64,000 nt of DNA from Burkholderia sp. 9120 (GCF_000745015.1 NZ_JQNA01000002.1:2480001-2544000), one strand, 5' to 3'. Shown: positions 18,582 through 29,064, numbered from the stretch's first letter. The notes: generated by a model not told the origin, from the sequence alone. Program-made: numbers and translations.

Positions 18582-19457
18582 TCAGCGCGCTGCGTGCGCG
18601 CCGACCTCTAGCAGCGCGGGCATGCGCTCGAGGAAAGTCTCGCCGTCGCCGCGGCCGAGGTTGTACGCGTGCACCATCTGCGAAGGGCTGGTGTAATCCC
18701 AGCTCGAAATCGGCACCTTGCGCGACGGCTGTACATACAGCCGTTGCTGCACGCCATGCGGCACCACGAACATCTGCGGACGCGGGTAAAGACGCGTGAC
18801 CATCACAAGCACGTTGCCGGGCGCATCGGCGTCGAGCGCGCCGACCGGCACGTTGTCGACCATGCCGCCATCCAGCACAGGACGCCCGTTGCGCCGCAAA
18901 ACCGGCGTGAACGGCGGCGTACTCGACGATTGCAGGATCAGATCCGCCAGATCCTCGACGCTGGCGCAGTCCTGCGCACGCACGAATTCCGGATGAAAAC
19001 CGAGCGTCTGACCGAGCGTTGGATGCAGCGTTTTGCGGACGTATTTCTCGATGTTGTACGCGATCAACCCGGCGGCGACCGCGCTGCGCGCGCCGAGCCA
19101 GCGCGGCAGATGCGACACGCCGATGCGGATTTCCGGCGCCCCGGCGAGCGTCGAAAACCTCTCGCCGTAGATGTCGAGCAGCGCCTGCCGGTAAATGCGG
19201 TAGTGCGGAAACACCGACTCGCCGCGCAGCAGGTTGCCCCAGTAGGCGTTGCGGGTGTTGTGGCGAAGCGCGTCTTCGTAATAGCGCATTACCCAGTCGG
19301 AGTCGCGCGTGTAGAGCATGCACGCGGTGGCGGCGCCGGCCGAAATGCCGGTGATGACGCGCGGGCGGATCTGCAATTCCGGCTGCACCACGTCCCAGAA
19401 ACCCGCCTGCCACCAGCAGCGGTTGCCGCCGCCCGCGAATACGACCTGATCGAACAT
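18582..19457 (-). CDS. Patatin-like phospholipase
   Basis: A 291-aa patatin-fold lipid acyl hydrolase. The oxyanion-hole motif FAGGGNRCWWQ opens the protein, the nucleophile elbow is GISAG (GxSxG) at about residue 43-47, and the catalytic aspartate is in the DGGMVDNVP motif (DGG). No signal peptide is visible, so it is probably cytosolic or membrane-associated. I chose the ATG at 19457 because the oxyanion motif normally lies within the first 15 residues; the frame upstream adds basic residues only. It lies 48 bp downstream of the thioesterase gene on the same strand, and the two likely form one transcript. Confidence 0.87.
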   Translation of the reverse strand: MFDQVVFAGGGNRCWWQAGFWDVVQPELQIRPRVITGISAGAATACMLYTRDSDWVMRYYEDALRHNTRNAYWGNLLRGESVFPHYRIYRQALLDIYGERFSTLAGAPEIRIGVSHLPRWLGARSAVAAGLIAYNIEKYVRKTLHPTLGQTLGFHPEFVRAQDCASVEDLADLILQSSSTPPFTPVLRRNGRPVLDGGMVDNVPVGALDADAPGNVLVMVTRLYPRPQMFVVPHGVQQRLYVQPSRKVPISSWDYTSPSQMVHAYNLGRGDGETFLERMPALLEVGAHAAR

Positions 19458-19505
19458 CCTGCTTTTTCCTTTTCTTTTGACTTTGATGCGGCTCACGCCG
19501 CGGTG

Positions 19506-19910
19506 CTAGTCGAGCAGCGCGTAGGTGGTGGTGGCGTGGACGGCCATGTTGCCGGACTCGTCGAACAATTCGACCTCGCCGAACACCAGATTGCGGCCCA
19601 TGCGCAGCACGCGCGCGGTGATCAGCACGTCGCCATTGCGGACCGCGCGCATGAAATTGATGTTGAGCGAGACGGTGCTCATCGGCTTGAAGCCACCGAG
19701 CGCGGCGGAAATGGCGACGATCATCGCCGTGTCGGCCGCGGCCATGAAGACCTGGCCGCAAATCACGCCGCCCGAATGACGCAGACCCCCGGAAAACGGC
19801 AGACGCAGCGTGGCGCTTTCGTCGTCGACTTTAACGGGCGTCAGCGTGAGCGCACGGACCCAGGGAGCGAGGATGCGGTCGAGCAACGCGATAATCTCTT
19901 TCTCATCCAT
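19506..19910 (-). CDS. PaaI-family hotdog thioesterase
   Basis: A 134-aa single hotdog-domain protein of the PaaI/YbgC-like acyl-CoA thioesterase group. The characteristic GGLRHSGGVICGQVFMAAADTA segment forms the hot-dog helix with its catalytic acidic residue, and STVSLNINFMRAV is the following strand. The ATG at 19910 has GAGGAT about 9 nt upstream and gives the usual length. Its neighbour is the patatin-like lipase, suggesting a lipid-turnover pair; the acyl substrate is unknown. Confidence 0.85.
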   Translation of the reverse strand: MDEKEIIALLDRILAPWVRALTLTPVKVDDESATLRLPFSGGLRHSGGVICGQVFMAAADTAMIVAISAALGGFKPMSTVSLNINFMRAVRNGDVLITARVLRMGRNLVFGEVELFDESGNMAVHATTTYALLD

Positions 19911-20070
19911 GGCAATCCTCGGTGGAGAGCCGCGCGACGCTTCGTGCGGCAAGGGTTCGCGACATAATACCGGGACGGGAAAGGCCGCGTGTTTTTGACG
20001 GCCGCGTGGCGATCGAGGAATGCTTCGAACCCGCTGAAGCCGCTATTTTTAAGAAATCTGCTAAAGAGGC

Positions 20071-20099
20071 TTGGCAAGTTCTGGAAATTACTGCATAAT
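20071..20099 (+). promoter_or_regulatory. Promoter of tRNA-Lys
   Basis: TTGGCA at 20071-20076 and CATAAT at 20094-20099 are separated by exactly 17 nt, and the mature tRNA starts 14 nt after the -10. Good sigma70 geometry before a stable RNA. Confidence 0.75.
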
Positions 20100-20112
20100 T
20101 TCGCTTCTGTTG

Positions 20113-20188
20113 GGGGCGTTAGCTCAGCTGGTAGAGCAGCGGACTCTTAATCCGTAGGTCGACAGTTCGAATCTGTCACGCCCCACCA
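20113..20188 (+). tRNA. tRNA-Lys (CTT)
   Basis: A 76-nt cloverleaf with encoded CCA. The acceptor stem GGGGCGT pairs with ACGCCCC, the D-arm is AGCTCAGCTGGTAGAGC, and the anticodon loop CTCTTAA gives anticodon CTT. The T-loop is AGTTCGAATCT. A promoter lies just upstream and a strong terminator follows 8 nt downstream, so it is a single-gene transcript. Confidence 0.98.
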
Positions 20189-20195
20189 AAGATTC

Positions 20196-20236
20196 AAAGC
20201 AAAAAGCCCGGTCCTCGTGACCGGGCTTTTTGCTTT
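20196..20236 (+). terminator. Terminator of tRNA-Lys
   Basis: An 18-bp near-perfect stem: AAAGCAAAAAGCCCGGTC pairs across a 5-nt loop with GACCGGGCTTTTTGCTTT, giving a GC core followed by a T-run. Confidence 0.93.
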
Positions 20237-20388
20237 GCGGCGCGCGTTTTCAGCGAACAATCGCCCCAAGCCAGAGCCCGACGAAATCCCACGCATTCCC
20301 CACAGCAATTTCCTTCAATACACCCCACCGCACCGCCCGCTACCGTTCAGCGTCGCCAATCCGGCGCACTCCTGTTTCGGGGCATCAG

Positions 20389-20976
20389 ATGACCGCATTA
20401 CTCTCCATGGCCGCATTCGCGCTGGCCAGCTCCATTTCTCCCGGTCCGGTGAATGTCGTGGCGCTCAGCGCCGGCGCGCAGCACGGACTCGCCGCGAGCA
20501 TGCGGCATGTCACCGGCGCAACCATCGGCTTCACCGTGCTGCTTCTGCTCATTGGTCTCGGACTGCACGAGTTGCTCGCGCATTTCCCGAACCTGATCGC
20601 GGTAGTCAAATGGGCGGGCGTCGGCTTTCTGCTCTACATGGCCTACAAACTCGCCGTCGACGACGGCCGCCTCGGCGCGGATCAATCCGCCCGCGGCCCC
20701 TCGTACGCCAATGGCGCGGCGATGCAATGGCTCAACCCGAAAGCGTGGCTCGCGTCGCTGGCCGGCATGGGCGCCTATGCAGCCGATGGCGACGGCCAGC
20801 TCGTCTGGCAATTCGCCGTCGTCTATTTCGTGATCTGCTATGTGTCGATTGCGAGTTGGGCGTACGCCGGCACGTTCCTGCGCAAGTACTTGCAGGAACC
20901 GCAGCGCGTCAGGGTATTCAATCGCGTCATGGCCGCGTTGCTCGCGGCGAGTGCGCTGTATCTGCTGGTCGAGTGA
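20389..20976 (+). CDS. LysE-family exporter (second copy)
   Basis: A 195-aa membrane protein of the LysE/RhtB family, distinct from the one at 6448-7089. It starts MTALLSMAAFALASSISPGP, containing the SxSPGPV family signature, has about five or six hydrophobic helices and the AMQWLNPKAWLA motif in its second half. The ATG at 20389 begins at the conserved N-terminus; the longer open frame reads through the tRNA terminator and is not coding. It is convergent with an AraC-type regulator 10 bp away, an arrangement often seen for exporters and their regulators. The exported compound is unknown. Confidence 0.87.
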   Translation: MTALLSMAAFALASSISPGPVNVVALSAGAQHGLAASMRHVTGATIGFTVLLLLIGLGLHELLAHFPNLIAVVKWAGVGFLLYMAYKLAVDDGRLGADQSARGPSYANGAAMQWLNPKAWLASLAGMGAYAADGDGQLVWQFAVVYFVICYVSIASWAYAGTFLRKYLQEPQRVRVFNRVMAALLAASALYLLVE

Positions 20977-20985
20977 CGCACCGAC

Positions 20986-21831
20986 TCAACTGCGATATTG
21001 ACCCGGCGTCGCCGCAACCAGCCGCTTGAACGTACGTTGCAAATGCGCCTGATCGGCGAACCCGGCGTCGAGCGCGACGTCCGCGATCAAGCGGCCGCGT
21101 CGCAATTGCGCGCGGCTGTACTGAATGCGTCGATTGATCAGATACGCGTGAGGCGTCATGCCATAGCGCTGTTTGAACGCGCGAATCAGATGCGACGGCG
21201 AGAGTTCGGCCGCCTTGCACACGTCATCGAGTCTCAATGCACGGGTGCAGTTTTCCGCGATGAATTCCGCTGCGCGCGAGAGCTGCCGGCTGGCGTCGTG
21301 ATCCGGCAAAGATGCCGGGTTCAGCTTTTGTTGTACTTCAGAGAAGAAGACGACTGCCGTGCTTTCTTTGTGAAGAATCTCGGCATCACTGTCCACGAGA
21401 ATCGCATGCAAACGGTTCAGATCATCGAACAGTTTCAGGTCCGTCGTCATGGTCTGCGAGAACGCGCGAAACGCGTGGTTTTCGCTGAAACCCAGTTCGT
21501 GTTGCAGACTCGTGAACCACGTCACGTCTACATGCAGCATGCAGTACGACCAGCGCTCATCGGCGACGGGATTGCAGGCATGCACGTCGTCCGGATTCAT
21601 CATGACGACCGCGCCTGCGCCGATCCATTCGCTCGCGTGGCGATTCACGTAGACGCTGCGCCCGCCGGTTACGGCGCCGATAGAAAACGTCTCATGCGAA
21701 TGTTTGGCGTAGCAGACCTCGCGGCCATCGTCGATGGAACGCGCCTCGATGAACGGCAACGCGTCGCTGCGCCAGAACTTCGGCGCAGAAGCGCGTTTCG
21801 CGTGAATGGCCGCTTCCGTCGTCTCGCTCAT
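20986..21831 (-). CDS. AraC-family transcriptional regulator
   Basis: A 281-aa regulator with an N-terminal cupin-like arabinose-binding fold (KHSHETFSIGAVTGG, later GAVVMMNPDDVHACNP, about residues 40-95) and a C-terminal pair of helix-turn-helix motifs (LDDVCKAAELSPSHLIRAFK, then ADVALDAGFADQAHLQRTFK). This architecture is typical of AraC proteins that regulate adjacent LysE exporters, and its gene ends 10 bp from the convergent lysE-type gene. The inducer is unknown. Confidence 0.9.
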   Translation of the reverse strand: MSETTEAAIHAKRASAPKFWRSDALPFIEARSIDDGREVCYAKHSHETFSIGAVTGGRSVYVNRHASEWIGAGAVVMMNPDDVHACNPVADERWSYCMLHVDVTWFTSLQHELGFSENHAFRAFSQTMTTDLKLFDDLNRLHAILVDSDAEILHKESTAVVFFSEVQQKLNPASLPDHDASRQLSRAAEFIAENCTRALRLDDVCKAAELSPSHLIRAFKQRYGMTPHAYLINRRIQYSRAQLRRGRLIADVALDAGFADQAHLQRTFKRLVAATPGQYRS

Positions 21832-21968
21832 CTACCGGCTCTACGATGTGTACGCAGACCTCGCACACCTGCAAGGCCTACGTATCGTAGCCGCCAAACG
21901 GATCGTCAACAAGACAACTCATGGAACGAAGACGCGAGGTGTTTCAGCGCGCCCGGTACACCGCAGCC

Positions 21969-22760
21969 TTACTTCGCCGAGATGTCGATATTGCCGAGAT
22001 ATTTAGCGGCCAGCGTCTTCACCGTGCCATCCGCCTGCACCTTGGCGATCGCCGCGTTCAATTGCTCACGCAGCGCCGTATCGCCTTTACGAATCCCGTA
22101 CGCGATACCGCTGCCGAGAATCTTGTCGTCACGCACAGGTTGCCCGACGAACGCGTAGTCCTTGCCGTTCGGCTTCGACAGAAAACCCGCCTGACCCGCG
22201 GGCGCGAGCACGAGCGTCGCGTCGAGGCGACCCGAGAGGAGATCGGTATAAACCTGGTTCTGATCCTGATACGGCACGACCGTCACGCCGGCCGTTTCCC
22301 AATGCGTCTTCGCGAAGGTTTCCTGAATCGAAGCCTGCAATACGCCGACGCGTTTGCCCTTCAACGACGCGGGCGTCGGCAGCAAACCGCTATCGCGCTT
22401 CGCGATCAACTGCGTCGGCACGCGATACACCACGGTGGTGAAATCGATCGCCTGACGGCGTTGTTCGGTGGCGTTCATCGCCGAATTGATCGCGTCGAAC
22501 TTGCGACCCTGCAGTGCGGGAATCAGGCCGTCGAACGAAGTCTCGACCCACTTGCACGTCATATGCGCGGCGACGCAAACGGCATTGCCGACATCGACGT
22601 CGAGTCCTTGCAACTCACCATTCGGCCCCTTCGACTCGAACGGCGGATACTGTGCTTCGAGTCCGAATCGCAGTGTCGTTTCAGCGGCACTGGCCGTTGA
22701 AAAAGCCGCGATCGATGTGAATGCGCAGGCCAATGCCCATAGTGGCTTGAGCGATTTCAT
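21969..22760 (-). CDS. Periplasmic amino-acid-binding protein of an ABC transporter
   Basis: A 263-aa extracytoplasmic solute-binding protein, family 3. A signal peptide (MKSLKPLWALACAFTSIAAF, cleavage likely after ASAA) precedes the motif RFGLEAQYPPFESKGPNGEL, the SBP_bac_3 opening. The binding-site Asp/Arg regions (SAMNATEQRRQAIDFT) and the hinge motif GKRVGVLQASIQETF follow. It resembles lysine/arginine/ornithine-binding proteins. No permease or ATPase genes adjoin it, so it is either an orphan receptor or works with components encoded elsewhere. Confidence 0.9.
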   Translation of the reverse strand: MKSLKPLWALACAFTSIAAFSTASAAETTLRFGLEAQYPPFESKGPNGELQGLDVDVGNAVCVAAHMTCKWVETSFDGLIPALQGRKFDAINSAMNATEQRRQAIDFTTVVYRVPTQLIAKRDSGLLPTPASLKGKRVGVLQASIQETFAKTHWETAGVTVVPYQDQNQVYTDLLSGRLDATLVLAPAGQAGFLSKPNGKDYAFVGQPVRDDKILGSGIAYGIRKGDTALREQLNAAIAKVQADGTVKTLAAKYLGNIDISAK

Positions 22761-22892
22761 AACAGGTCCCTTCCCTTCGATTCGGTGTCAACGCCTTCAT
22801 GCAACACGCTGATGCATGAAGGCGTCACGATCATACTGCGGTCAAAAACCCGACCGTTGCGCGCGCAATCAAACAATCAAACAATCGGATCG

Positions 22893-24047
22893 TCAGATTT
22901 CGCACAGACGCCGCGCGCCTTCGAGCAACGTCGCATCGTCCTTCGAGAAGCTCAGGCGAATCAGGCCCGAATCGGTGCCGTCGGTGTAGAACGCCGACAG
23001 CGGAATCGTCGCGACCCGCGCATCGCGAATCAGGCGCAGCACGAAGTCGCTATCGCTTTCGTCAGAGAAACCGCGAAACCGCGCGAGCATGAAAAAGCTG
23101 CCTTCGCTCGGCAGCAATTCGAAGCGCGAATCGCGCAACGCATGCGCGAGCAGATCTCGCTTCTTCTGATAGAACGCGGACAAGCCGAGATAGCTTTCGC
23201 GATTCGCCAATGCATCGACGAACGCGTACTGCATCGGTGTATCGGCAGAAAACACCATGAATTGATGGACTTTGCGAATCTCGTCCATCAGCGCAGCGGG
23301 CGCGAGGCAATAGCCGACACGCCACCCAGTCACGTGATACGACTTGCCGAACGACGACACGATCACGCTGCGTTCCGCGAGTTCGGTATCGCACGCCATG
23401 CTCTGATGTTGGGCGCCGTCGAACACCACGTGCTCGTAGACTTCGTCGGCGAGAATCACGATATCGGTGTTGCGTGTAACGGCTTTTAAGCGCGCGAGGT
23501 CGTCCGCGCTGAACACGGTGGCGGTCGGATTGTGCGGCGTGTTGATGATGATCATGCGGGTCTTCGGCGTGATCGCGGCGGCGACCTCGTCCCAATCCAC
23601 GCGGAAACCATCTAACGAGAGCTTGATCGCTACCGGCGTGGCGCCTTGCAGTCGGACGATCGGACCATAGCTGTCGAACGAAGGCTCGAAGTAGATCACT
23701 TCGTCGCCCGGATGCACGAGTGCGCTGATCGTCGAATACAGGCCTTCGCTGGCGCTGGCGATCACGGTCACTTCGCTTTGCGGGTCGTAGCGCACGCCAT
23801 ACAGCGTTTCGACCTTGTCGGCGAGCGCTTCGCGCAGTGCCGCGATGCCGGCCATCGGCGCGTACTGGTTGTGACCGGCGCGCATGGCTTGCGCGACACC
23901 GTCGATCAACTTTGCGTCCGGCGCGAAATTCGGTGCGCCTTGCGACAGGTTCAGCGCATCGTGTTGCGCGGCCAACTGACCGATCACGGTAAAAATCGTC
24001 GTGCCCACGTCAGGCAATTTCGAGCGGGCTTGCATGGCGCTCTGCAT
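22893..24047 (-). CDS. PLP-dependent aminotransferase, class I/II (methionine/kynurenine type)
   Basis: A 384-aa fold-type I aminotransferase. The N-terminal LSQGAPNFAPD, the IINTPHNPTATVFSADDL motif (substrate carboxylate region), ILADEVYEHVVFD (PLP-binding Asp/Tyr) and the Schiff-base lysine in VSSFGKSYHVTGWRVGY are all present. The overall pattern is closest to the YbdL/kynurenine-aminotransferase group that uses methionine and aromatic amino acids. I chose the ATG at 24047, with an AGGGAGAAG ribosome-binding site. The neighbouring binding-protein gene downstream may supply its amino-acid substrate, but that is inference. Confidence 0.88.
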   Translation of the reverse strand: MQSAMQARSKLPDVGTTIFTVIGQLAAQHDALNLSQGAPNFAPDAKLIDGVAQAMRAGHNQYAPMAGIAALREALADKVETLYGVRYDPQSEVTVIASASEGLYSTISALVHPGDEVIYFEPSFDSYGPIVRLQGATPVAIKLSLDGFRVDWDEVAAAITPKTRMIIINTPHNPTATVFSADDLARLKAVTRNTDIVILADEVYEHVVFDGAQHQSMACDTELAERSVIVSSFGKSYHVTGWRVGYCLAPAALMDEIRKVHQFMVFSADTPMQYAFVDALANRESYLGLSAFYQKKRDLLAHALRDSRFELLPSEGSFFMLARFRGFSDESDSDFVLRLIRDARVATIPLSAFYTDGTDSGLIRLSFSKDDATLLEGARRLCEI

Positions 24048-24419
24048 AAGGCTTCTCCCTTTCTTCATCCGGCAATGGATTCGCGGACGGCCAACGGCGT
24101 GGCGGTCCCATCCGGTTCGGTGATTAGGCATCAGCCAAAGAAGCGTCACAATCGAAACTTTGTCATGCGCGGCATGCGTTTACGTCATGGCCTGGACGAG
24201 CGCGCGTCACCACCGGCGAAGCCTGTGAGATCGGGATTGACAGGGAAAAGGCGGCACCGCGCGAAAAACGCGAAGACGGTGGAAAGCGCCAAGGGTATGA
24301 AGGAATGTGATGCGGCAGGGGCAGCGACGATCAGGGCGATCGCAGCTTGACGCGACCCGGAAAAACGCAGGGCGGCTGGCGAGGCAAGCATGAGCGCTCG
24401 CGCCGCCAGCCAACGCCGA
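24048..24419. other. Intergenic region upstream of the aminotransferase gene
   Basis: About 370 bp with no gene I can support. It must hold the aminotransferase promoter and the end of the dbpA transcript. I see no clear terminator stem or conserved motif. A 68-residue open frame here is Ala/Ser-rich without homology signs and was not called. Confidence 0.4.
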
Positions 24420-25823
<1,404 letters not shown>

Positions 25824-25856
25824 AGGGTGAGCTCGCTGTCGGCTGGAAAAAAGGAC

Positions 25857-26057
25857 TTAGTCGGCCATCGGGCCGTTAGCGGGACGGCCTTCGATCTGCT
25901 CGTACAGCACCGAACCGTCTTCGCCGTCGAAACGCTCGACGTAATTGCGCGCGCCGCACATCGGGCAGCGGAACAGCAGCCCTTGCCCTTCGTTCTTGAT
26001 GACGACGTCCGATTGCTCCCACCGCGCGTTGCAGGGCTGGTTTCTACAAGTAAACAC
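25857..26057 (-). CDS. Small zinc-ribbon protein
   Basis: About 66 aa with two cysteine pairs, CRNQPC near the N-terminus and CPMC 25 residues later, spaced as in a zinc-ribbon; the remainder is polar and acidic. I place the start at a GTG at 26057, which lies 8 nt after a GGAG and directly precedes the first Cys pair (VFTCRNQ). Upstream ATG codons have no ribosome-binding site and add unrelated sequence. Its function is unknown. It lies 33 bp upstream of dbpA on the same strand and may be co-transcribed. Confidence 0.65.
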   Translation of the reverse strand: MFTCRNQPCNARWEQSDVVIKNEGQGLLFRCPMCGARNYVERFDGEDGSVLYEQIEGRPANGPMAD

Positions 26058-26175
26058 GTTGATTCTCCAACTGGATTCGATGATTGTTTGGACCGGCCAC
26101 AGGTGAGGCGAGGCCTTCGCCATAAAGCTGCGCGCCGCCGCCGCGCGGCATTCGCGTTAGCGCGGCCGACACGCC

Positions 26176-26607
26176 TTAACCCAGATGCGTATGCCGCGCT
26201 CGCGGCGCGCTCACATCCATATCGGTCAGACCTTGCACGATGCCGCAGTCTTCAACGGCCTGTTCGCCGTGGCATTGCTCGCGCAACGTGGTGAGTTGCA
26301 CTTTCAACTGCTTCAGCTCCTCAATGCGCGTATCGACATGCGCGATGTGCTCGTCGATCAGGGCATTGATGCCGCCGCAACCCTCGGCGGGCGCGTCGGT
26401 GAGACGCAGCAACGCGCGGATCTCGTCGTGAGTCATATCGAGCGCGCGGCAGTTGCGGATGAAGCGCAGCCGTTCGACGTGCTTGCCGGTATAGCTACGG
26501 TAATTGGCTTCGGTGCGGTCCGCTTCGGGCAACAGGCCCTCTTTTTCGTAGAAACGGATCGTTTCGGTCGTGCAATGGGCGATTTTCGCCAGTTCGCCTA
26601 TTTTCAT
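26176..26607 (-). CDS. cadR: Cd(II)/Pb(II)-responsive MerR-family regulator
   Basis: A 143-aa MerR-type activator. The N-terminal winged HTH is MKIGELAKIAHCTTETIRFYE followed by KEGLLPEADRTEANYRSYTG. A coiled-coil dimerisation helix contains the metal-binding cysteine pattern typical of CadR/PbrR: a Cys in CRALDM, C in EGCGGIN and C in REQCHGEQAVEDCG. The ATG at 26607 gives the standard start; the longer upstream frame would read through the operator. It is divergent from the metal-transporting ATPase gene across a MerR-type promoter, so it very likely controls that pump and itself. Confidence 0.9.
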   Translation of the reverse strand: MKIGELAKIAHCTTETIRFYEKEGLLPEADRTEANYRSYTGKHVERLRFIRNCRALDMTHDEIRALLRLTDAPAEGCGGINALIDEHIAHVDTRIEELKQLKVQLTTLREQCHGEQAVEDCGIVQGLTDMDVSAPRARHTHLG

Positions 26608-26627
26608 GGACCCTCCGGATCGCGGCC

Positions 26628-26658
26628 TTGACCTTGTAGTGGCTTCAAGGTGTTTAAT
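26628..26658 (+). promoter_or_regulatory. MerR-type operator-promoter of cadA
   Basis: TTGACC (26628-26633) and TTTAAT (26653-26658) are separated by 19 nt, the long spacer typical of MerR-regulated promoters. Inside the spacer region lies the dyad ACCTTG-N9-CAAGGT (26631-26651), resembling known CadR/PbrR operators. Binding of metal-loaded CadR would realign the two elements. Confidence 0.85.
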
Positions 26659-26686
26659 AGACCACAAATCGAACCAGGAAGCCACC

Positions 26687-29035
26687 ATGTCTCACGCCGA
26701 CCACGCCGAAGCAGACCGTCCCGAACAGGCCAAAGCCTGTGCCCACGGGCACGCCGGGCATGACCACGCTGGTCACGACCACGCCGCACACGACCACGAC
26801 CACGACCACGACCACAAAGGCCATGATCACAAAGGTCACGCCCACAACCACGCCGACGCAGGCTGCTGCGGCTCGACACCCAGCACTCTGGCCGCGCCGA
26901 TCCGCTTGCCGCGATCCGAAGCCGTCGGCAACGACGTGCGTACCGCCATCCGCATCATGCAGATGGACTGCCCGACCGAAGAAGCGCTGATCCGCAAGAA
27001 ATTCAGCCGCATGCCGTATGTGCGCAGCATGGACTTCAACCTGATGCAGCGTGTGCTGACGGTCGTGCACGCGCCGGACGCGCTCGAATCGATCCTCGCC
27101 GCGCTGCGTTCGCTCGACTTCACGCCCGAAATGGCGGACGCCGGCCCGAACGGCTCGCCGGCGACCGCTGCCGCCGCGCCGGCCAAGCCGTGGTGGCCGC
27201 TCGCCCTCGCCGGCGTCGCCGCGGTGGGCTCAGAGGCCGCTGGCTGGCTCGGCGCACCGACCTGGATGGCTGCGGGTCTGGCGCTCGTCGCGATCCTCTC
27301 CTGCGGCCTTACAACCTACAAGAAGGGCTGGCTCGCGATCCGCAACGGCAACCTGAACATCAACGCGTTGATGAGCATTGCCGTCACCGGCGCGCTGGTC
27401 CTGCGCCAGTGGCCGGAAGCCGCGATGGTGATGGTCCTCTTCACGATCGCCGAACTGATCGAGGCGAAGTCGCTCGACCGCGCCCGCAACGCGATCCAGG
27501 GATTGATGCAACTCACGCCCGAACAGGCGAGCGTCCAGCAGCCCGACGGCAGCTGGCAAGCCACGGATCTGAAAGCGATTGCGCTCGACGCGGTGGTTCG
27601 CGTGAAGCCGGGCGAGCGGATCGCGCTCGACGGCGAGATCGTCGCGGGCCGTTCGAGCGTGGATCAGGCGCCGATCACCGGCGAAAGCCTGCCGGTCGAC
27701 AAGACCGTCGGCGACGCCGTGTTCGCCGGCACGATCAACCAGGCCGGTTCGTTCGACTATCGGGTCACGGCCGCGGCCAGCAACACGACGCTCGCGCGCA
27801 TCATCCACGCGGTCGAGGAAGCGCAAGGCACCAAGGCGCCGACGCAACGTTTCGTCGATCAGTTCGCTCGCGTGTATACGCCGATCGTGTTCGCCGTCGC
27901 GCTGGCGGTGGCGATCGTGCCGCCGCTGCTGTTCGGCGGCGCATGGCACGAGTGGGTCTACAAGGCGTTGGTCATGCTGGTGATCGCCTGCCCGTGTGCG
28001 CTGGTGATCTCGACGCCGGTAACGATCGTCAGCGGGCTTGCAGCGGCCGCCCGCAAAGGCATTCTGATCAAGGGCGGCGCTTATCTGGAGCAAGGCCGCA
28101 AACTGCGCCGCCTCGCGCTCGACAAAACCGGCACGCTGACGCACGGCAAACCGGTGCAAACCGAACTGGCGATCCTCGCCGACGTCGACGACGCCCGTTG
28201 CCGCTCGCTCGCGGCGAGTCTCGCGGGACGCTCGGATCATCCGGTGTCGATGGCGATTGCGGCGGCGGCGAAGACCGACGGCGTCGCCAGCGTCACGGTC
28301 GACGCGTTCGAAGCCCTCGCCGGACGCGGCGTGCGCGGCGAGATCGACGGTTTGTCGTACTGGCTCGGCAATCATCGGCTGGTCGAGGAACTCGGGCGAT
28401 GCTCGGCGTCGCTTGAAGCCCGGCTCGACGCGCTCGAGCGGCAAGGCAAAACCGTCGTGATGCTGGTCGACGCGGAGCGCGTGCTCGCGCTGTTCGCGGT
28501 CGCCGATACGGTGAAGGAGACGAGCCGCGCCGCCATCGCCGAATTGCAGCGCCTCGGCGTCGCCACAACCATGCTCACCGGCGACAACCCGCACACCGCC
28601 GCCGCGATCGCGCAGCAGGTCGGCATCGATGAAGCGCGCGGCGATCAGTTGCCGGAAGACAAGCTCAACGCGGTGGCGCAGTGGTCGGCGGAAGGCGCGA
28701 CGGTCGGCATGGTCGGCGACGGCATCAACGACGCCCCGGCGCTGGCGCGCGCCGATATCGGCTTCGCGATGGGTGCGATGGGCACCGACACCGCGATCGA
28801 AACCGCCGACGTCGCGCTGATGGACGACGATCTGCGCAAGATCCCGTCGTTCATCCGGCTCTCGAAGGCGACGCATGCGGTGCTGGTGCAGAACATCGCG
28901 CTGGCGCTCGGCATCAAGAGCGTGTTTCTCGTGCTGACGGTGATGGGTCTCGGCACGATGTGGATGGCCGTGTTCGCGGACGTGGGCGCGAGCCTGCTGG
29001 TGGTGGCGAACGGGTTGCGGTTGTTGCGTAAGTAA
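26687..29035 (+). CDS. cadA: Heavy-metal (Cd/Zn/Pb) P1B-type ATPase
   Basis: A 782-aa inner-membrane ATPase exporting divalent soft metals. The first 65 residues are extremely His/Asp-rich (runs such as HDHDHDHDHK) and likely bind metal. An HMA-like domain follows in which the usual CxxC is replaced by MDCPTEE. Transmembrane helices flank the A-domain motif TGES. The ion-binding CPC is at residues 435-437 (IACPCALV), the phosphorylated Asp is D479 in DKTGTLTHGKP, SDHPVS is the HP motif, and GDGINDAPALARAD is the hinge. I chose the ATG at 26687, just after the CadR operator. It is divergent from cadR. Confidence 0.94.
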   Translation: MSHADHAEADRPEQAKACAHGHAGHDHAGHDHAAHDHDHDHDHKGHDHKGHAHNHADAGCCGSTPSTLAAPIRLPRSEAVGNDVRTAIRIMQMDCPTEEALIRKKFSRMPYVRSMDFNLMQRVLTVVHAPDALESILAALRSLDFTPEMADAGPNGSPATAAAAPAKPWWPLALAGVAAVGSEAAGWLGAPTWMAAGLALVAILSCGLTTYKKGWLAIRNGNLNINALMSIAVTGALVLRQWPEAAMVMVLFTIAELIEAKSLDRARNAIQGLMQLTPEQASVQQPDGSWQATDLKAIALDAVVRVKPGERIALDGEIVAGRSSVDQAPITGESLPVDKTVGDAVFAGTINQAGSFDYRVTAAASNTTLARIIHAVEEAQGTKAPTQRFVDQFARVYTPIVFAVALAVAIVPPLLFGGAWHEWVYKALVMLVIACPCALVISTPVTIVSGLAAAARKGILIKGGAYLEQGRKLRRLALDKTGTLTHGKPVQTELAILADVDDARCRSLAASLAGRSDHPVSMAIAAAAKTDGVASVTVDAFEALAGRGVRGEIDGLSYWLGNHRLVEELGRCSASLEARLDALERQGKTVVMLVDAERVLALFAVADTVKETSRAAIAELQRLGVATTMLTGDNPHTAAAIAQQVGIDEARGDQLPEDKLNAVAQWSAEGATVGMVGDGINDAPALARADIGFAMGAMGTDTAIETADVALMDDDLRKIPSFIRLSKATHAVLVQNIALALGIKSVFLVLTVMGLGTMWMAVFADVGASLLVVANGLRLLRK

Positions 29036-29064
29036 AAACCGCCACCCGTCACCCTCAACCGCTG

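Noticed and set aside
24185..24391. 68-residue minus-strand frame upstream of the aminotransferase
   Set aside because: Ala/Ser/Phe-rich, no start signal, no domain.
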